Shown here: piece by piece, positions 47,693 to 62,500 of the stretch | Layout: every line of letters begins with the position of its first letter | How positions within the stretch are numbered: position 1 is the stretch's first letter | Source of the DNA: Apis mellifera | Taxonomy: Eukaryota; Arthropoda; Insecta; Hymenoptera; Apidae | Direction: 5' to 3' | DNA: 64,000 bases | NCBI RefSeq assembly: GCF_003254395.2 | Contig: NC_037649.1 | Span: 6,605,032-6,669,031 of the forward strand | Made by a program: the position numbers and the translations under genes | Notes under the pieces: generated by a model | What the model was told of the DNA's origin: nothing | The model's input: only the letters and a program-made list of their open reading frames with translations | The model's database searches: none

Positions 47693-50670
47693 GATACCAT
47701 TTGCCTACGCTCTTCAAATCAAAATGATGGTGCATAACAAACGTCGAATACGTTATCAATATATCCGAATATCGAAAACGCCAAGAGCTAAAACGCATAA
47801 AGAGAAAGAAAAAGAAGAAATATTTGTTCTGTTTCTCGTGTATACAGTTTCTCTTATTGTCATGTCATAATATTATATAATATTTGTACCAAAGAAGGTA
47901 TAACATTTCTTTTATTCCTTCATAGAATATCGCAACAATATCGTTTGATCTTTTTCAAAGATTTACCGAAATGTTCTTTCCTATCCAAATACCGTAAAAC
48001 TTTTGATACATCCTTGTCATAATTATAATAATAATATCGTTTCAAATAAAATATCGACGAATTTAATCGTATTAATCATTAGCCTTACCTTCGACCATCA
48101 CGATAAATATCACGGAATATTAAATCTTAAATATCAAGAGATTGCAAATAAATCAAGACTAAAACGTTTCAACATGCATTTCTTTTTTCTTAAATATCTT
48201 CCCTCCCCCAAACAACATTTCGTTCCCTTGTCTTCCCCGCCAGCTTTCACCGTTTCAAACGGGAAGCTGTAAAGGCGACTTTCCCCCATTCCACTAAAGA
48301 AAATCACAACACGGAATGAAGAAGATTATAAGTTGCATCGGTGCCCGTTCTAACATCTGCCCTTAGTTCCCGGCGTATTACTTCTGTTTTCTTGAAAATG
48401 GGAGGCGGATGTAGAAACGCGAGAGACGCGGAAAAAAGAGAAAGAGAGAGTGAGAGAGAGAGAGAGAAAGAGAGGACTTGGAAAGATTTTCATGAATATT
48501 CTTTAGGTTACATTAATGCGCTTTATAAATATGTATTAAACCCGCGGATTTTACTATCTCCAACAAATTAAGCTTTCCAGCTGCCTTAACCCTTCTTCCT
48601 GTTCCTCCTAGCCACGGGCGTTACCCGTGGAAAGATGCAATTGGAATAGTAATTTCAACCGCGATCTGCATCACCACCGTCCCACCATCTCGCGCTATCT
48701 TCGCCGGGGACATTTAATATTCTGTACGATAAAGTTATATTTTCCATTATGAGGGAGCCGAGGGTATTAAGGTATCGCGGCGAGTTTGGCTTCACTCAGA
48801 GAAATACGTCCGAGTGGAGGAAATTATGTTTAAACGCGTGTAAGCAGGAATTCTCTTTCGCGAGAATTTAGAAATTAACAAAATTAACGATCGATTCTTT
48901 TTTTTTTTCCATCTATCGAAAGTGAAACTTTCTAATAGAAATTGGAGAGCGAGATATATCATTCAAAAATTGAGGGAATTCGTTATTAACATTTTGTTAA
49001 TATTCGAGTTTTAGTTTATCGATATTTTTATCCTAAATGTGTAATATGGTGGTTTATATATACGGTTAAACTAGCGACAAGTGATTTTTTTAGTAGGATT
49101 TATCCGTCGTTTTTGAAATTATTTACCGAATATTATGAGCATAATATGTGAAAATATATCCACGAAGGTATTCGTGAAAAACGTGTGATGCGAGCATGTG
49201 ATGTGGATCGTTTATATTTCCGTATTGCACCAGCTTCTGTAGAAAAATATGGAAAAAGAATGACAGTGGTAACGATGCAAATTCGTGTTACCTTGCATTT
49301 CACCGATGAAATATTAGAAAGTTTTTCTCTGATCTTTCGTGCCATTCGTGATGGTTTAAAGAGGAGATATTTGCGAATAAAAAATCGTGATTAAATTCTT
49401 TTTTCTCGTTTTTTTTTTTTAAAAAGGTAAACCGAAAAGTACCTCATAATTTCAATTAATTAATAATATATGACAAGTACATAAACGTACTAAAAAACGT
49501 TGAAAGAAACGTAAAATATATAGTTAGGATATTGAAACATTATTAGATTATTATTTCGATATACGGGATACGATAAATAAATTTTTACAATAAATAAATT
49601 AATTTTAATTTAAAACTTTTAAAATATTCAACGCACAAATTGAGAACAATGTAGAAAGGATGGTAAATGAATTTTTCATTTTTTTTTTTTACTAATAACT
49701 GAAAAACTGTGTTGTACGTCCAACGATGATCAATGATGAAAAAGATCTCGATAAATAAAATAATCTTTAAAAAACCGATTGTGATTATTATCACAATTAA
49801 TAAAAGGGCAGAATTCGAGTGTTTTTCATTTTATTTAAATCTCATGTCCCCTTTCCTTTCCCTTTTTCGTTGTAATATTAATATTCGTTAAAATTGCCGG
49901 ACTTATATACCGCATAAATATGCGAATAAATATCGTGAAACACGTTCTGTATTTCTCTTTGGTAAATGTAAAGCGTGTAATGAAGGTTGAAGGTTTTACA
50001 ACTGTGAAACGATTTGATACGATGTACAAATTCGTAAAGGGAAAAATTAGCCGTTCTTTTTTTTTTCTTTTTTTTTGTTTTTTTTCTACGATAAATTTGG
50101 GCGCCATTTTCGTAACATTAAATGCAACAATAAAATGAAGAGATACAGAGATTTTGATTAATATATACGCCCTTGACTTTTTTTCGCTATTAATATAAAT
50201 TTCAAACGACTATATTGATTTATACTCCATTCATTATACAATTGCAAAATACGCGTATATTTATATTTATCGCGCGTGTATTCATTCTCGCTTAAATTAT
50301 AACTTAATAAAGTTTAATTTAGTCATGCGTTTATCTGCAAGGAAATACGTATGTATACGTTATAACTGCATTATATATTTCTTTAATTGCATAAACACGT
50401 CAATTTATAGCATTAAATATTGAAAACTGATATTGAATTAGATAACTTGATACCTCAAAGCAATTATAACTATCATACATTGATTCTAAAGACAATTTTG
50501 TTTATTCATCTGAATTTAATATTTATACGTTTTACTTGTGCACGATACGATTCACCAGTTTGCGGCTATCTAATCAATAGATATTAGATAGATATCGTTG
50601 TATTGGAACAACGAGCTATTGCGTTTACGCGAAATCGTGTCGTGATGAAATTTTGGCTTTGACATAAAAA

Positions 50671-50693
50671 GAGAGAGAGAGAGAGAGAGAGAA
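50671..50693. repeat. (GA)n microsatellite
   Basis: About eleven GA units flanked by A-rich sequence. Similar short GA runs occur at about 816-860, 48440-48473 and 60374-60391. Confidence 0.9.
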
Positions 50694-52112
50694 GAAATTG
50701 GAAAATTTTGTAAACTCACTTTTAAACCAAACTCGTTTAAAAAGTTAGCGAGATATAAGGAGTGAAAATTTTTTCGAATAGATCAACTCCGGAGAGGAAG
50801 TTACCTCTTCGCCGCTTGACGGAGGACGGAGGAGATAATAAACGATTAAAAATGATCCTTTTCCGATGCTTTTATCTTCCCTCTTCCCTATACAAAAACA
50901 ATTTTGTACCCACACCTTATAGCAGTGTTAGTTCCATAGTGGGGAAAATATTGACGCGGCGGCCCGTCCACGTATCGATGGTTAACGTTTGCGGCAGGGC
51001 GCAATACGAACACCGAAGTCGAAAGAAAAAAGGAAGGGTCTCTAAAGTTTCACCTCTAAAACCAATTAAGCCAATATAAAGTTGGCGGGCAGGCGCCGTT
51101 GGAGGTGGAAGCCGAGCGTCTCGGTTCGAAGCGGCCGACAAGCGAAGAGGTGTGGGTTCGATACCGCGGGGACAACTTTATAGAAGCTCAAGTGGCATAA
51201 TCGAGTAAAATAGCCGGCGCCTAAGAGCAAATTAACAACTTTTTATGCATTTAGTTCCCTGTTGTCCTCCCGTTTTCCTCGACTGCTACTCGAGCCTCGT
51301 GAATTTAATCGTAGCTCGTTACACGAGCGCGAAAACGACGAACAATGTTGTTGTGCTCGCGTAACGCGATTATCCGCCGACAAACCGATATTGGTTTATA
51401 TGACGCGCCCTTTCCGTCTCTTCTTTTCCTCACAGATAACCGTTTCTAATTGCTTTTCTTCTTTCTCTTTTCTTTTTCTTTTTTTTTTTCGTGATAGTTT
51501 TCGAAAAGAAGATTTTATCGATTGAACTTATTCGATTCGCACGAATTAAAAAATGAAATTCAATAACATCGAATCAAACTTGGATTTTAATGAAGATTAA
51601 GTAGAAACGAAATGAGCATGTATCACGAGACGATTGCGATAAATCTTCGTTATAAACTTTTAGCTGAGTTCATCTCGCTAATGAAGGGTCATTATCTAGT
51701 GGATTCATCCGATGAAATTAAATTTTCATAATTGAAGGTATATTGGAGAGGCGTAAAAATGGATAAAAAAATAAATAAATAAAATAAAAAAACGTATTCC
51801 ATTAGATAGACAAATAAAATGATTAACAAATATATGATTTTATGCGGAACGAATCGTGATTTTGGGATATATGAAAAGTAATAAGATAACCGAACGAGTT
51901 TTCGAATTTTTTTCCAGCTTAAAAATATTAGATTTCTGTTATATCCGTTTTATTGTACGCTGTATGATAATCCTCTTAATAAAGCTCAATTTTATGAATC
52001 GATGTATTTATTCCTTTTTTCCCAATCTATGCTCGAATTGAAATCGAATTGTGCACTATTTTCGCGTTTCATGTCTAATGAATTTTTATTGCTTCAAAAA
52101 ATAATTTCAATT

Positions 52113-52138
52113 AAAAAAAAAAAAAAAAAAAAAAAAAA
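52113..52138. repeat. Poly-A tract, 26 bp
   Basis: A pure A run with no poly-A signal or target-site duplication that I can see around it, so I do not call it a retroposed tail. Confidence 0.9.
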
Positions 52139-53109
52139 GAAAGAAAGGAATTAATGCAACACTTTATTTTCGTGCTCGAACGTATAATGCGTGTTACGAA
52201 CGATTTCATTCGTATCTTTAGTAATTATAAAACTCATTATCTGGAAATAATTAATACAGAAAACGTAATTGTGAAAAACACTGACTGAGATATAATTGCA
52301 GCGCGATTAAATTACACGTATTACCGTTAACGAAAGATCTTGATGAATGTTTTACCAACGTATGCATCAGCCTATTTCAACACCATTCGATCCCTCCTGA
52401 CTCAATTGAAATATCCATTACCAAAAACGAGCGTGTAACACGTCGTTCCATGAATAATACGCCTCTATATATAAATGAAGCTATAAATGGTATGCTATTT
52501 TAAATTACAGAGAACATTAAATAATTTCTTGCCGGCGCGAAACTCGCGTTTAACGAACTGAAAAAAAAATCGTTCACCTTTTATTTCGCTGCAATTACGA
52601 TATTTCGAATTTTTCAACGTCAAAATGTACCTTTCTACCTTTCTTGAAAATTTTCACTTGGCGCAAATTACAACGAGTATTGTATATGTAATTGAAAAAT
52701 TTCACTCGCTCTATTAACGAGGGAAATCAATTACCAATAAAACGCGCGCTGTAAAATTAAATATTAGATTAGATCGAGGAAAAATTGTTTCGTCGATATC
52801 GATTACCAGTCGCTCGATAATCCCAATAAATTTAATATCAGAATAGCAAGCTCTATCTTTTCGATCAAAATCAAACGTGACGAATTCCAACTGTAGCAAA
52901 GATTTTCATTATTCCAAAGCACTGCCGTTTGTTATTAACGCGTTCATTGCAATCGTCGTTCTATCAATTTAAGTTTCAATTTATCGAGAAGATTGCATTT
53001 ATTATCAAAACACTTAACACCTCGTAATTCTATTCTATCTTATCGTTTCTTCTATTATATTAATAAAAAACAAATTGCAACAATTTATACAATAAGAAGA
53101 AAACTCACC

Positions 53110-53480
53110 TCGAATCTGCAAGCACGATTAGACTCGCGACGAGATCGATGTGGAGGAGCGGATCAATTCCAGGGAAGTCTTATTAGGGCGGGCGAGTACG
53201 AGGGTGAAATTTGCGGCCTGCGCTGGCACGGGATGCGACCAAATCTAATTTATACAAGCCTGTATAGAGGCGGTTGGGCACTCTCAATCTTTGGGTACGG
53301 TTTGCTGGATTACAAATCGTTCCGGTTGGCGATGCAGGCAGCCGGTGGCCTCCGCCAGACACGGCCAGCGTTAAGGTTTACGCTTGGCCCAGAAACGCAA
53401 CGAGCAACCGGAAGGAAGGCGGTCTGCGAGTAGCAAAATGGCGTCAGATGGATGCCCCCATTAATTAGCAGCTACCTTAC
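53110..53480. other. Isolated GC island with a long open frame and - strand donor-like sites
   Basis: A sharp GC-rich island in AT-rich surroundings. The + strand is open in one frame from about 52993 to 53433. The sequences ACTCAC (53104-53109) and CTTACC (53475-53480) are GTGAGT and GGTAAG on the - strand, like splice donors. I recognise no domain in any frame. It could be a non-coding 5' exon or promoter on -, an enhancer, or an unrecognised exon. Confidence 0.3.
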
Positions 53481-55406
53481 CGTTCCTCCTCTATCATTCA
53501 TTCGAGTCACTCTTGTTTCCTGCGACTTATCTTTCCTTCGAGCGTCGAATCGCGTCTCGTTTCGCCGGAATTTATATATTCGCCGCCTCGAACGAAGAAG
53601 CTGTGAAAAAAACATCGCTTCTTGAGATGCGAAGAGAAATGTCCGAGATTTTAAGTTGCTCGCCGTTCCTGATAGACGTCTAAATGATTAATTGGAGCGA
53701 GCAAATCTGTGAACGAAGGAAGATATAATGGTTAATCGATCGAATAGTTCACGAATTTTGTTCAGTTTCGATTTTTTTTTTGGTATATATAAATATACGA
53801 AATTGAAAAGATTCGTAGAAAATTGTAATTTATCGAGGGGGAAATGTTTCTCTTCTCTTCCGGAAGAAGATGAAATTCGTCGATTTAACATTTAATTTAA
53901 TCGATTTAATATCGCGTTGTAAAATGGATCGATTTAGTAATTGTATCGTTAAGATAAAGCAGTTGTTTGATGTCGTTTCGTACGAATATATACATATTAC
54001 GGTGCATATGTGTGGTTAAACGTGGCACGAGGCAAATGGAAGATTCTCGGTCTCTGAATGCGCGTTTGCATAATGTTACGAACATCAATACGGCTAATAT
54101 CGCAATTTTCTTGTCTCGTTGAATATTCTATTTAACAGCGCGCATCCCAGGAGATTCTATTCTATTCTCTAATAGCCTCTTGTTCTGCATCAATTTCGCA
54201 CGTCAATCTTGTACGCGATTTACATATGATTAATGTTTATCGCGTTTAGAAAGTGTCGTGTATCAAAATATCTATTATTTTTTTGCTTATTTAAATTTCT
54301 TATTGAAAGAAATTCCATTATCCTTTCTTTTCAAAATAAAAATTTAATTTCCAATATAAAATCAAATCGAGACAACAAATATGATTTAAATATATGATTT
54401 AATATTTGCGCACGGAATAATAACTCGGGGCATTTTTTGAGATTACGCAGATTACGTGTAGAATATCCGTTTCTTGAATCGTCCAAGCGTTCGCTTTATA
54501 ACTCTTACGATCGTACGAAATTATGCTCGCGGCTTTAATGAGATTATTTTACAATAAATTTCCATAACACTCGCGGCAACGGCCCGTTAGCCACATGTTA
54601 GACGGCATTATTACGTAAACCTTGGGGCTGGCCTGTAACTATCCTATGTTTATTTAATAAGCCATTGTCTTTCTGCTCTGTCTTGTCAAGAGTCGAAGAT
54701 CGTTATTACCCTTTGTATCGAGAGTTTACTTTCTCCTAAAAAAAAAAAAAAAAAGTTATACCATATACGTCTGACCTCCGTATTTCTTCTCTTTCCTCTC
54801 TTGCTTACTCCCACTCCCGTGGACGACTTCATTGAGCAAATTAAAAAATTTAATGAGACAATCTTCACGGTCCTTCTACCTCCTCGTCACCGTCTACTAC
54901 CTCGTCCGCTGTCCCGCGCGACTCTTTGAAATTAATTAATTATACGTAATTCAATCTCTCTCACTGTGTTCCACTGTCGAGTTCATCCGAATTCGAGATC
55001 TAATTAGGTGGGAAACGATCGATACCGATCGATTATTCATCGTACAAATTTTCGACACCACGATCCATTGCCTATTCGGTTGGGAGAGAAAACAAAGGAG
55101 TAAAAGGCAATGATAAACGGGGGACGCGTCGAGTCACGAACCAGCCACGATTGGACGATAATTTCTCGGTCGTCAGCGAATCGGTAATTAAAAGCAAATC
55201 ACGGCCGCGAAGTCGAATATTTACGTAGAATGAATATTTCATTCTCCGTTCCCGAGCACCGATTTCGAGAAACATTTTCAAACTTCTACCAATCCCATCC
55301 CCATGGAATTGTTCGCACCGTTGTTTAATTACCATGACTCGTGCCGATGAAATTTTATATCCGGCCCGCGTACACTCGCCACATACGGGGTGTGTAAAAA
55401 TCTGTC

Positions 55407-55437
<31 letters not shown>

Positions 55438-55450
55438 AGAAGAAGAAGAA
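55407..55450. repeat. Poly-A tract (29 bp) followed by (GAA)n
   Basis: A run of 29 A ends in four GAA units. It is preceded by ACATACGGGGTGTGTAAAAA, which slightly resembles the ends of some arthropod transposons or retroposons, but no coding remnant or target duplication is visible. Confidence 0.85.
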
Positions 55451-58400
55451 TACTTTTTTATCCGAAACTTCGTTTTTAAGAAAATTTAAATATTATAACA
55501 AATGTATAATATAAATTTTGTTAACGAAATAATCAATTCCATTAATCTTAAAAATCATTCATAAATAAATGATCAAGTATACCGTTGAATATAATAACAG
55601 TTGCACGATCGATTTAAAGTTCGAGAGCTAGACGAACTGGAATTTAAATTTTAATTCATCAACTGTCTTATTATAAAGAAGCAAATTGTACATTTTAACG
55701 AACTTTAACATCAAACTCGAGTGTTTTCTCGCGTTAATTTTAAAATTCGATGGACATACATTGAATTTAATTTGAGTCAATCCCGATTAAAATTACTTTC
55801 GGATAAAAGTATGGAAAAGCTTCGTTTCAAAAAAATTCGATCACCTCGCCTACAATAACGAAAATACGAATAAATTATCGTCCAACGGGTTGTTCCGCAT
55901 CCAACCACTTGACGACCGTATATTTTCAAAAATAAATCATCATCCATCCCGAAACACCTCGTACATACTGCCTACGCTTCCCCAACTCCCCTCCCTCCCA
56001 CTGTGGTGTATACATACCATATCCACGCGTGTATACGTTTTCCCCTAGCGATACATTTTTTTTCGCCCGGTCACGTATCGAATTATATTTTTATTCTTTT
56101 CAGGTCTCTGCTTGGCCAACGCGTCACGTTCGACCCCTCTGATCCCATACCCCACCACCCACTTTTGTCCGTATGTGTACACGCTCGCGCGTTTTCCTTC
56201 GTGCACACATAGCAATAATTCTTCGACGGATCATCCTGCCGGACTATTAATTCGTGCCAGATTCGCTTTGATCTATTACGATGCACCATCACAGGCGCAT
56301 TGTCGTGGTGGGTTGCACGCGCCACTACCGTCGAAGATATCGGAATTCCTGCGGTCGCTCGCTCCGATAAAATTAATACCGCCATCAAACGTAATGTAAT
56401 TAAAATGTAAATTCAAGCGTGAATCATGATCCCCTTGGCCTTCTCTCTCTTTCTCTGTCTCCGTCTCTCTTCGATCCGTGGCGGATCGAGCCGCGATAGG
56501 TTATTGTTACGCGTTAACGATGGATCTACTTTCCGCACTCGATTGAATCGTTATCGTCCGATACACCCCTCTCGACGAAAGTAACGCGTGAAAGGGTTCG
56601 ACGAGTCGTGATCAAATCAATCAAAGTTACGAATTTGTCGAACGAGTGGTCGAAAAGAATCGGAAAGAAATCGATCGATTTCAATCCTTTTCTTCCGATT
56701 TATTGAAAATTTTAATCTAATTATGCGAATCTTGTAATAAACGTGGTATTTTATTTTATTTTATTTTTGGAAATTAAAATGTCGAAATAACATTTCTTGG
56801 GGCGACTTCTTAGTCTGAAAATTTGCTCTCAAAGAATTCTTGAGTAATGATTTAATAAGCCTTGGAATATATCCTCTCCTTTTCTTCCTTATGTTTATAT
56901 TTTACTCTAGTAGACCTTCTCGAAAACGAAGCTTTATTAGATAAAATTTCATTGGTTGTTTTCAATATATATATATTTTTTTAACGTCTCTATGTATCAT
57001 ATTCCACGAGATACGTATTTTACATCGCGCTTTAATTAATCAATTCTACCGACAATTCACCAAAATGAGAAACTTCATTGACAGGCATTTTTCTTGCCAA
57101 ATCTAATATAGGAAATGAAACCGCGAACCAGTGTTGGTATAATCGTAACGAGAGGGGGAGGAAAAAATTCAAGCAACGTTCGCGTGTAGCCACGATGTTT
57201 TTTGCGTTTCGAGGGGGACGATTCGCTAATAATTGGCGCGTGTGCGTTGGAAATATGGCGATGGCCAACGTGTCGTCATTTGTGCGGGCATTGTTTTGAT
57301 TCCAGTTCGTTCATCGTTATTCGTTTCTACTGGGGAAAAAAGAAAAAAAAGAAAAAAAAAGAAAAAAAAAACATGCACGACGTTACGTGGTGGTTTAATG
57401 TTATGTTTTCTGGGAAATTTATGAAGCGAGACAATTTATTCATACATTTTGTACGCGGAACAATAATTGAAATTATTTTATTCCGCGTGGTAAAACCGGA
57501 TAAATTTAAATATGCTGATTCGGTTGCTTTTCCACGAAACCGCATCCAGGAAGTAGATAGGGATGCTTTCATAAGTTATATCTATACATACGTGTGCAAC
57601 TATGAGGCAGACGCAAAATGGAACGAGGTCGGTTGCATTGTTAATACGCTTTAATATCGTTATAAATCCATAATGGGGCAGATATCCTTCAGAATATTGA
57701 AATTTGATTAATCAAAGATGATTTTTAACGCCACGGAATAACATCTACATCCCATGGAATAACATTTACCCATCGTACAATTTATTTCGATGAAAAGACA
57801 CGAGTCTATTGTAGAACAATTTACAATGAAGATAGTATAGTATAATGAAAGTTGAATAGAAATTGATTCAATCACGAGAAGGGTATTGATTAAAATGGAC
57901 AAATATACGTGCTCTTCGATTTCATTTTTCGTATAAAATATAGCAAACGCTAGAAGATTGAATTAATATAAAGCCGGAGGAATATATTTATAAATGTTGT
58001 TTTTTCCCTTTTACGTTTGCTTTTAATTTCAAACTGCTATATATAATCACATAAAACGCACGTGACTGTTTTTTAGTTAAACCCGATGTTTGACCAATAA
58101 GAATAAAATAACAAGATCGATGGACGACTATCGCATTACGATTCACTTGTTTGTCAAAAAGTTATACACGCGTATTCTTTCTTTTAATTTTCTTTTTTTT
58201 TTTACATTATTCGTTCAATTTTCAAGCGTATCTCTACTTAGATAGCTTAGATAGCATCGGATCATCTGAATATTAACGAGAAATTCACGATGATACAGTG
58301 AAACTCGAAGAGTTGAAGAAAATTAAAACGTTCGGTCGATGAACTCGACCGAAGTTTAGTCATTGTAAAGTTTTACGGGGAAATTTTCCAACACTTATAC

Positions 58401-60938
58401 CGCAGAAATTCAATCCCCTCCCCTCCCTTCAAATTATTATAGGTGTTAAAGTTTCTAGAAACTAATTAATACTTTGCTGACCAGTATATTACATTGACCT
58501 AATTAATAGCCTGTAGTTTGGTACACGTAAAATTATAATTAATAATATCCATTGATTCGCCGTTATCCCATACATTGTGTCTTTAATAACGTTATCGCGT
58601 TATCGGCATGTAACGAATTGACTCGTTCCAGATACCTTGCTAGAAAATTACCGATAACTGTTTTTAGATTGAACACGATTAAAACTATTACGCGAAATAA
58701 TAAACCATAAACTAAGCTTTCCTTCTTTAATCGTAATACGTTGAAAACATGTTTCCACACGCAGGAATACACCGTCTATAAGCGGTTATTTCTTACGATC
58801 CGAAACTTACATACGCGTATACGTTGTCATACAACGCTCGTTAATAATTGCAAGAGCACGCCGTACAGGCGTAATACGAACGTAATAATTTTCTTAATAA
58901 TTAAACTTCGATAATAGGCACGCTCTTATCTTCATCATCGGCGATCAGTTGAACGAAACTGTTTCTCAGAATTAAGCGAGCGTAACGGAACGAAACGATT
59001 ATCAAAGAGGGATAGCATAAAACATTTATCTTGGCCAAGGTGTATCGGTAAACTCGTTAACTCAGCTAGTTTCTTTGATGCTAGAAAGGGTGCCAGCCGG
59101 ACAGGTGAGTGACAGTCGGTCCAGTTTATCGCGAATTGCCAGAGGCCGACCTTTCCCTCAGACCTTCGCGTGCAACGATAATTAAAGGTGGTGGCCGGGG
59201 CAAAAGCGGTGAAATCGAGCCAGGCCACGTGGCGGCCGGAAATACATGCTTAACAGCCGTATATAATGGATGCATCGCAGGCTCACGAGTGATTTCGTGT
59301 TACGGAGATTGATCGCTTTCGAAAGAGTCGTTAATGATTATCCCTTCCGCCACGATTACCATACATCTTCGATACAATGGGCTGGAAATCTTACTTGCCA
59401 CTCATTACTTCCTTTCCATCTTCGTTGTAACAAAAAGTAGCGTTAATAAATTGTTGGTAAAGAGGATCGATGGAGGATTGGCAGGGAGGGCTCGTTCGTT
59501 CGTAGTTAATAATCGAGGGATCGTTATTCGAGGGTGGTAATCCGATATAAAATTTCGCCCGCGTGACGCGCTTCAAGTCAATTTCGAAATGAATCGTTCG
59601 AATAGAATTTATGCGCGTTATCTATTCACTCGGATGGCGACTCCGCGATGTTAATTTTGATCGTTAATCGCGTTCAGGATGTCGTTTAATGCGAAATGAA
59701 ATTTCTCTATCAAGAAATAATTCATAAACGTTTATGGATATATCGTGTTTACGCGTTAATCTCTTTCAATTTGATTTAATTTCATGGCTACGATTCGTAC
59801 TAGATCGATGAGCATCCTTTCTTGAGCACGCTTTTAGCCGGTGTTCGAAGTTGATTTAATTTTCAAAATTAATTTTCCTCGTAACGTAAAAATTATCGTA
59901 TGCATTTTACTCGTTGCGTACATTTTCTTCTTCTTCTTTTTTTTTTTTCTAGCAGTAAATAAAAGTTCCATCGATTTATAATCTCCTCGTTTATATTGGT
60001 ATATAGATTAAACACTTTTAAACCGTTAAAATAACGATCGATTGACCGGCACACACAAATATACATTTTCGAATTAATCTTTCCACGTTTAATTCATTTC
60101 GATGGTCGTTGATCCATATGCCTGATCGCGAGCAGTTCGACAATGAAGTAATTACAGTTAAGCGATCATCCCTATTGTCAAGTATCAGGAAACATTTTGA
60201 ATGACTCTGTTGTTACAACAGAGATAATGCCTAGTTCCATGCAGAGTAGCGGCAACTTTGCTCATTGTTCGTGTCATCGATCGGTCTGGTATCTGGACGT
60301 TTAACGAATACATATGTATCGAAGCTACCGATGTTTCCATTACATCACGAGATAGACAGGGGGTGGGAAAGGGGAGAGAGAGAGAGAGAGAAAAGGGATT
60401 ATCGTGGCCTCGATGAATCCTATCCGTTGCACGCGAGTTCGCGTAAACTTCAGGAAAACCGAGTCCACCTCCGCTAAGCGGATCTGCGTTTACAGATCAT
60501 TTTTTCAGCACGAATAACTCGCCGATCCGCGCCACTCGTAACAACGCGGTTGATAACATTTTTTAACTACTATGCGGTTCGCATACCAGCCGTTTTATCC
60601 GTGTCAAGAAGTTTCCTCTGGAAAACTGAAAAATGTCCGCCGTCCAAATATTATCCGAGACGGGATTATTCAGGAAAGTTTTACTTGTCCATTTTCTGTT
60701 TTGATGCGTTTTGAACTAATTATTCTTTCTCTTTTATACAAGCTTTCCGCGTAAATATTGATTTCCTTTCTTTCTTTTTTCTTTTTTTTTTTTTTTGAAA
60801 ATATTCGAAATTATTTTTATTTGTAATTACATCAAACAGTGGAATATCAATACGATATATAATTCAATCAAATTTTATCGATGATTAAATGTGAAAATTG
60901 TAATTGTAAACACCTGTTGTATTACAATTGATTTAGAA

Positions 60939-60959
60939 TATATATATATATATATATAT
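60939..60959. repeat. (TA)n microsatellite
   Basis: Ten TA units in an AT-rich background; ordinary simple repeat. Confidence 0.9.
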
Positions 60960-62500
60960 TGAATCATTCGTATTATATTTATCCATTTTCAACTACGGAA
61001 CTAATATAATTTAACATAGTTACATTTACTACCCTGTAATTACACTAACTCATAGATCGTTCAATATTTACACGACCCACTATGCAATTACACCGTTATG
61101 GAATATCAAAATACACGCGCAGAATAGGGTTACAACATACCCGCGAAATTCTTACCAACTTACGTTTTATTAAGAGCAGAATCAACTTGAGTGGGGAGGG
61201 AGGAAAGCGCGAACGGTGGTTTATTAATTAACAACAATAACAATACCGATACACTCGGGCACGTGGGTGTACTCTAATTTTGACATGGTTTGACACACAA
61301 CGCGGCATACCAACTGTGTTATAATACTATGCAACTACTTGCACAAACACTTAGGGTGATCCCAGAGTATGTACCGTTTGTTTAGTTACATTCCCGTGCA
61401 CGTTACTAGCGAGAGGGAAAGAGAATATAGTTGCTTATGCCCGCATGTTCCTCGCGCTCTGAAAATACATACGCTCGATTATACTGAGCGTTAAACGTGA
61501 CAAGGTACGGGCACGGTAATTGCGTCACACCATTACATTTAATTAAAAGTTTCGCCCGTAATACTCCCTCGAAGAAATCCGATTGTTCGAGGCTTGCTTA
61601 ATATAACGAGCGGGAGGAGAGGATCTGAGATCGACGAAGAACCTCGTTCCCTCTCCGTGTGTTACAATTAAGCTCGCGTAAGCGTCGCGGGGGTCTTCTC
61701 TTCACGAGGAAATTGTACCTGAAATGGAAAAATCGTCGGAAAAAAAAAAAAATCCGGTTTTCAACATTCATCCAGTCTAACACGATCCCAGACTGACTTT
61801 TCTCTTGCTTGAAGGAGCTCGTTAAATCGAACTGGGTCGTGAAAACAGCTCTTTGAGGACAGGAATGAGGACGGGACGACACACTCGTGTCGTCGTTTTA
61901 CATCTCTAGATAGAGATGCCCCCCCCCCCTCCAACTTTTTAATCCTAAGATTGATGTCGTGGCAATTTTGAAGCTTTCCGAGTTTCTTTAAAATCGAAAT
62001 TCTATAGCGCGATTATAGCTTGCTTCGATCATTCGTGCACGGTTTAACTTTTTACTAGCGAGGATTCTTTCAACGATATTTTCGAAACAGATTTTCTTTT
62101 GTGCTTTCGACGCTTTGTACGTTTGCCAAGGAAATTTCGTTTTTGTTATTGCTTCGATCAATCGTGTAAATGGGACGATCGTAAGATTCGTTAAAATTGG
62201 ATAATTTAATTATTCGATTGTGATAATCATTTATAAAAATCGTCGTTAAAAGATATCGTGATTTTAAATTTTTTGATAATATGTATAATATACATACGCA
62301 TAATAATTTTATGAATTATATGTCAAAAAATAATGTATAAGATATATAAAAAGAATAGATTGATATTCAATGATGTTTTCGATTGTAACGAGAAATCGTA
62401 TTTTTCTTGGAATTATTTAATGATAAATAAAAATCGCGAAATTGTAAAAATGAAAAATTAATTTGACAGTGCGACGATATGAAATATAAAAGAAAAGTGG

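Larger units (their letters stand above)
47700..53100. other. Non-coding, AT-rich with a GC-richer patch at 50.9-51.25 kb
   Basis: GA runs at 48440-48473 and 50671-50693, T runs near 48898 and 50058, poly-A at 52113. The 50920-51250 patch is unique and GC-richer. A TTCGA-containing segment at about 51150 looks faintly like a tRNA T-arm, but its stem does not pair. No gene recognised. Confidence 0.5.
53481..62500. other. Non-coding, mixed composition
   Basis: Contains the poly-A/GAA tract at 55407, A-rich simple sequence at 57337-57371, a TA run at 60939 and an 11-bp C run at 61919-61929. GC-richer unique stretches at about 56100-56380 and 59090-59290 could be regulatory. No coding exon recognised. 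Confidence 0.5.

Noticed and set aside
51130..51175. tRNA-like T-arm (GGGTTCGATACC)
   Set aside because: The stem does not pair properly and no acceptor, D or anticodon arms fit upstream.
55370..55450. Possible retroposon 3' end with poly-A tail
   Set aside because: No coding remnant, target duplication or second copy in the window; a plain A/GAA simple repeat explains it.
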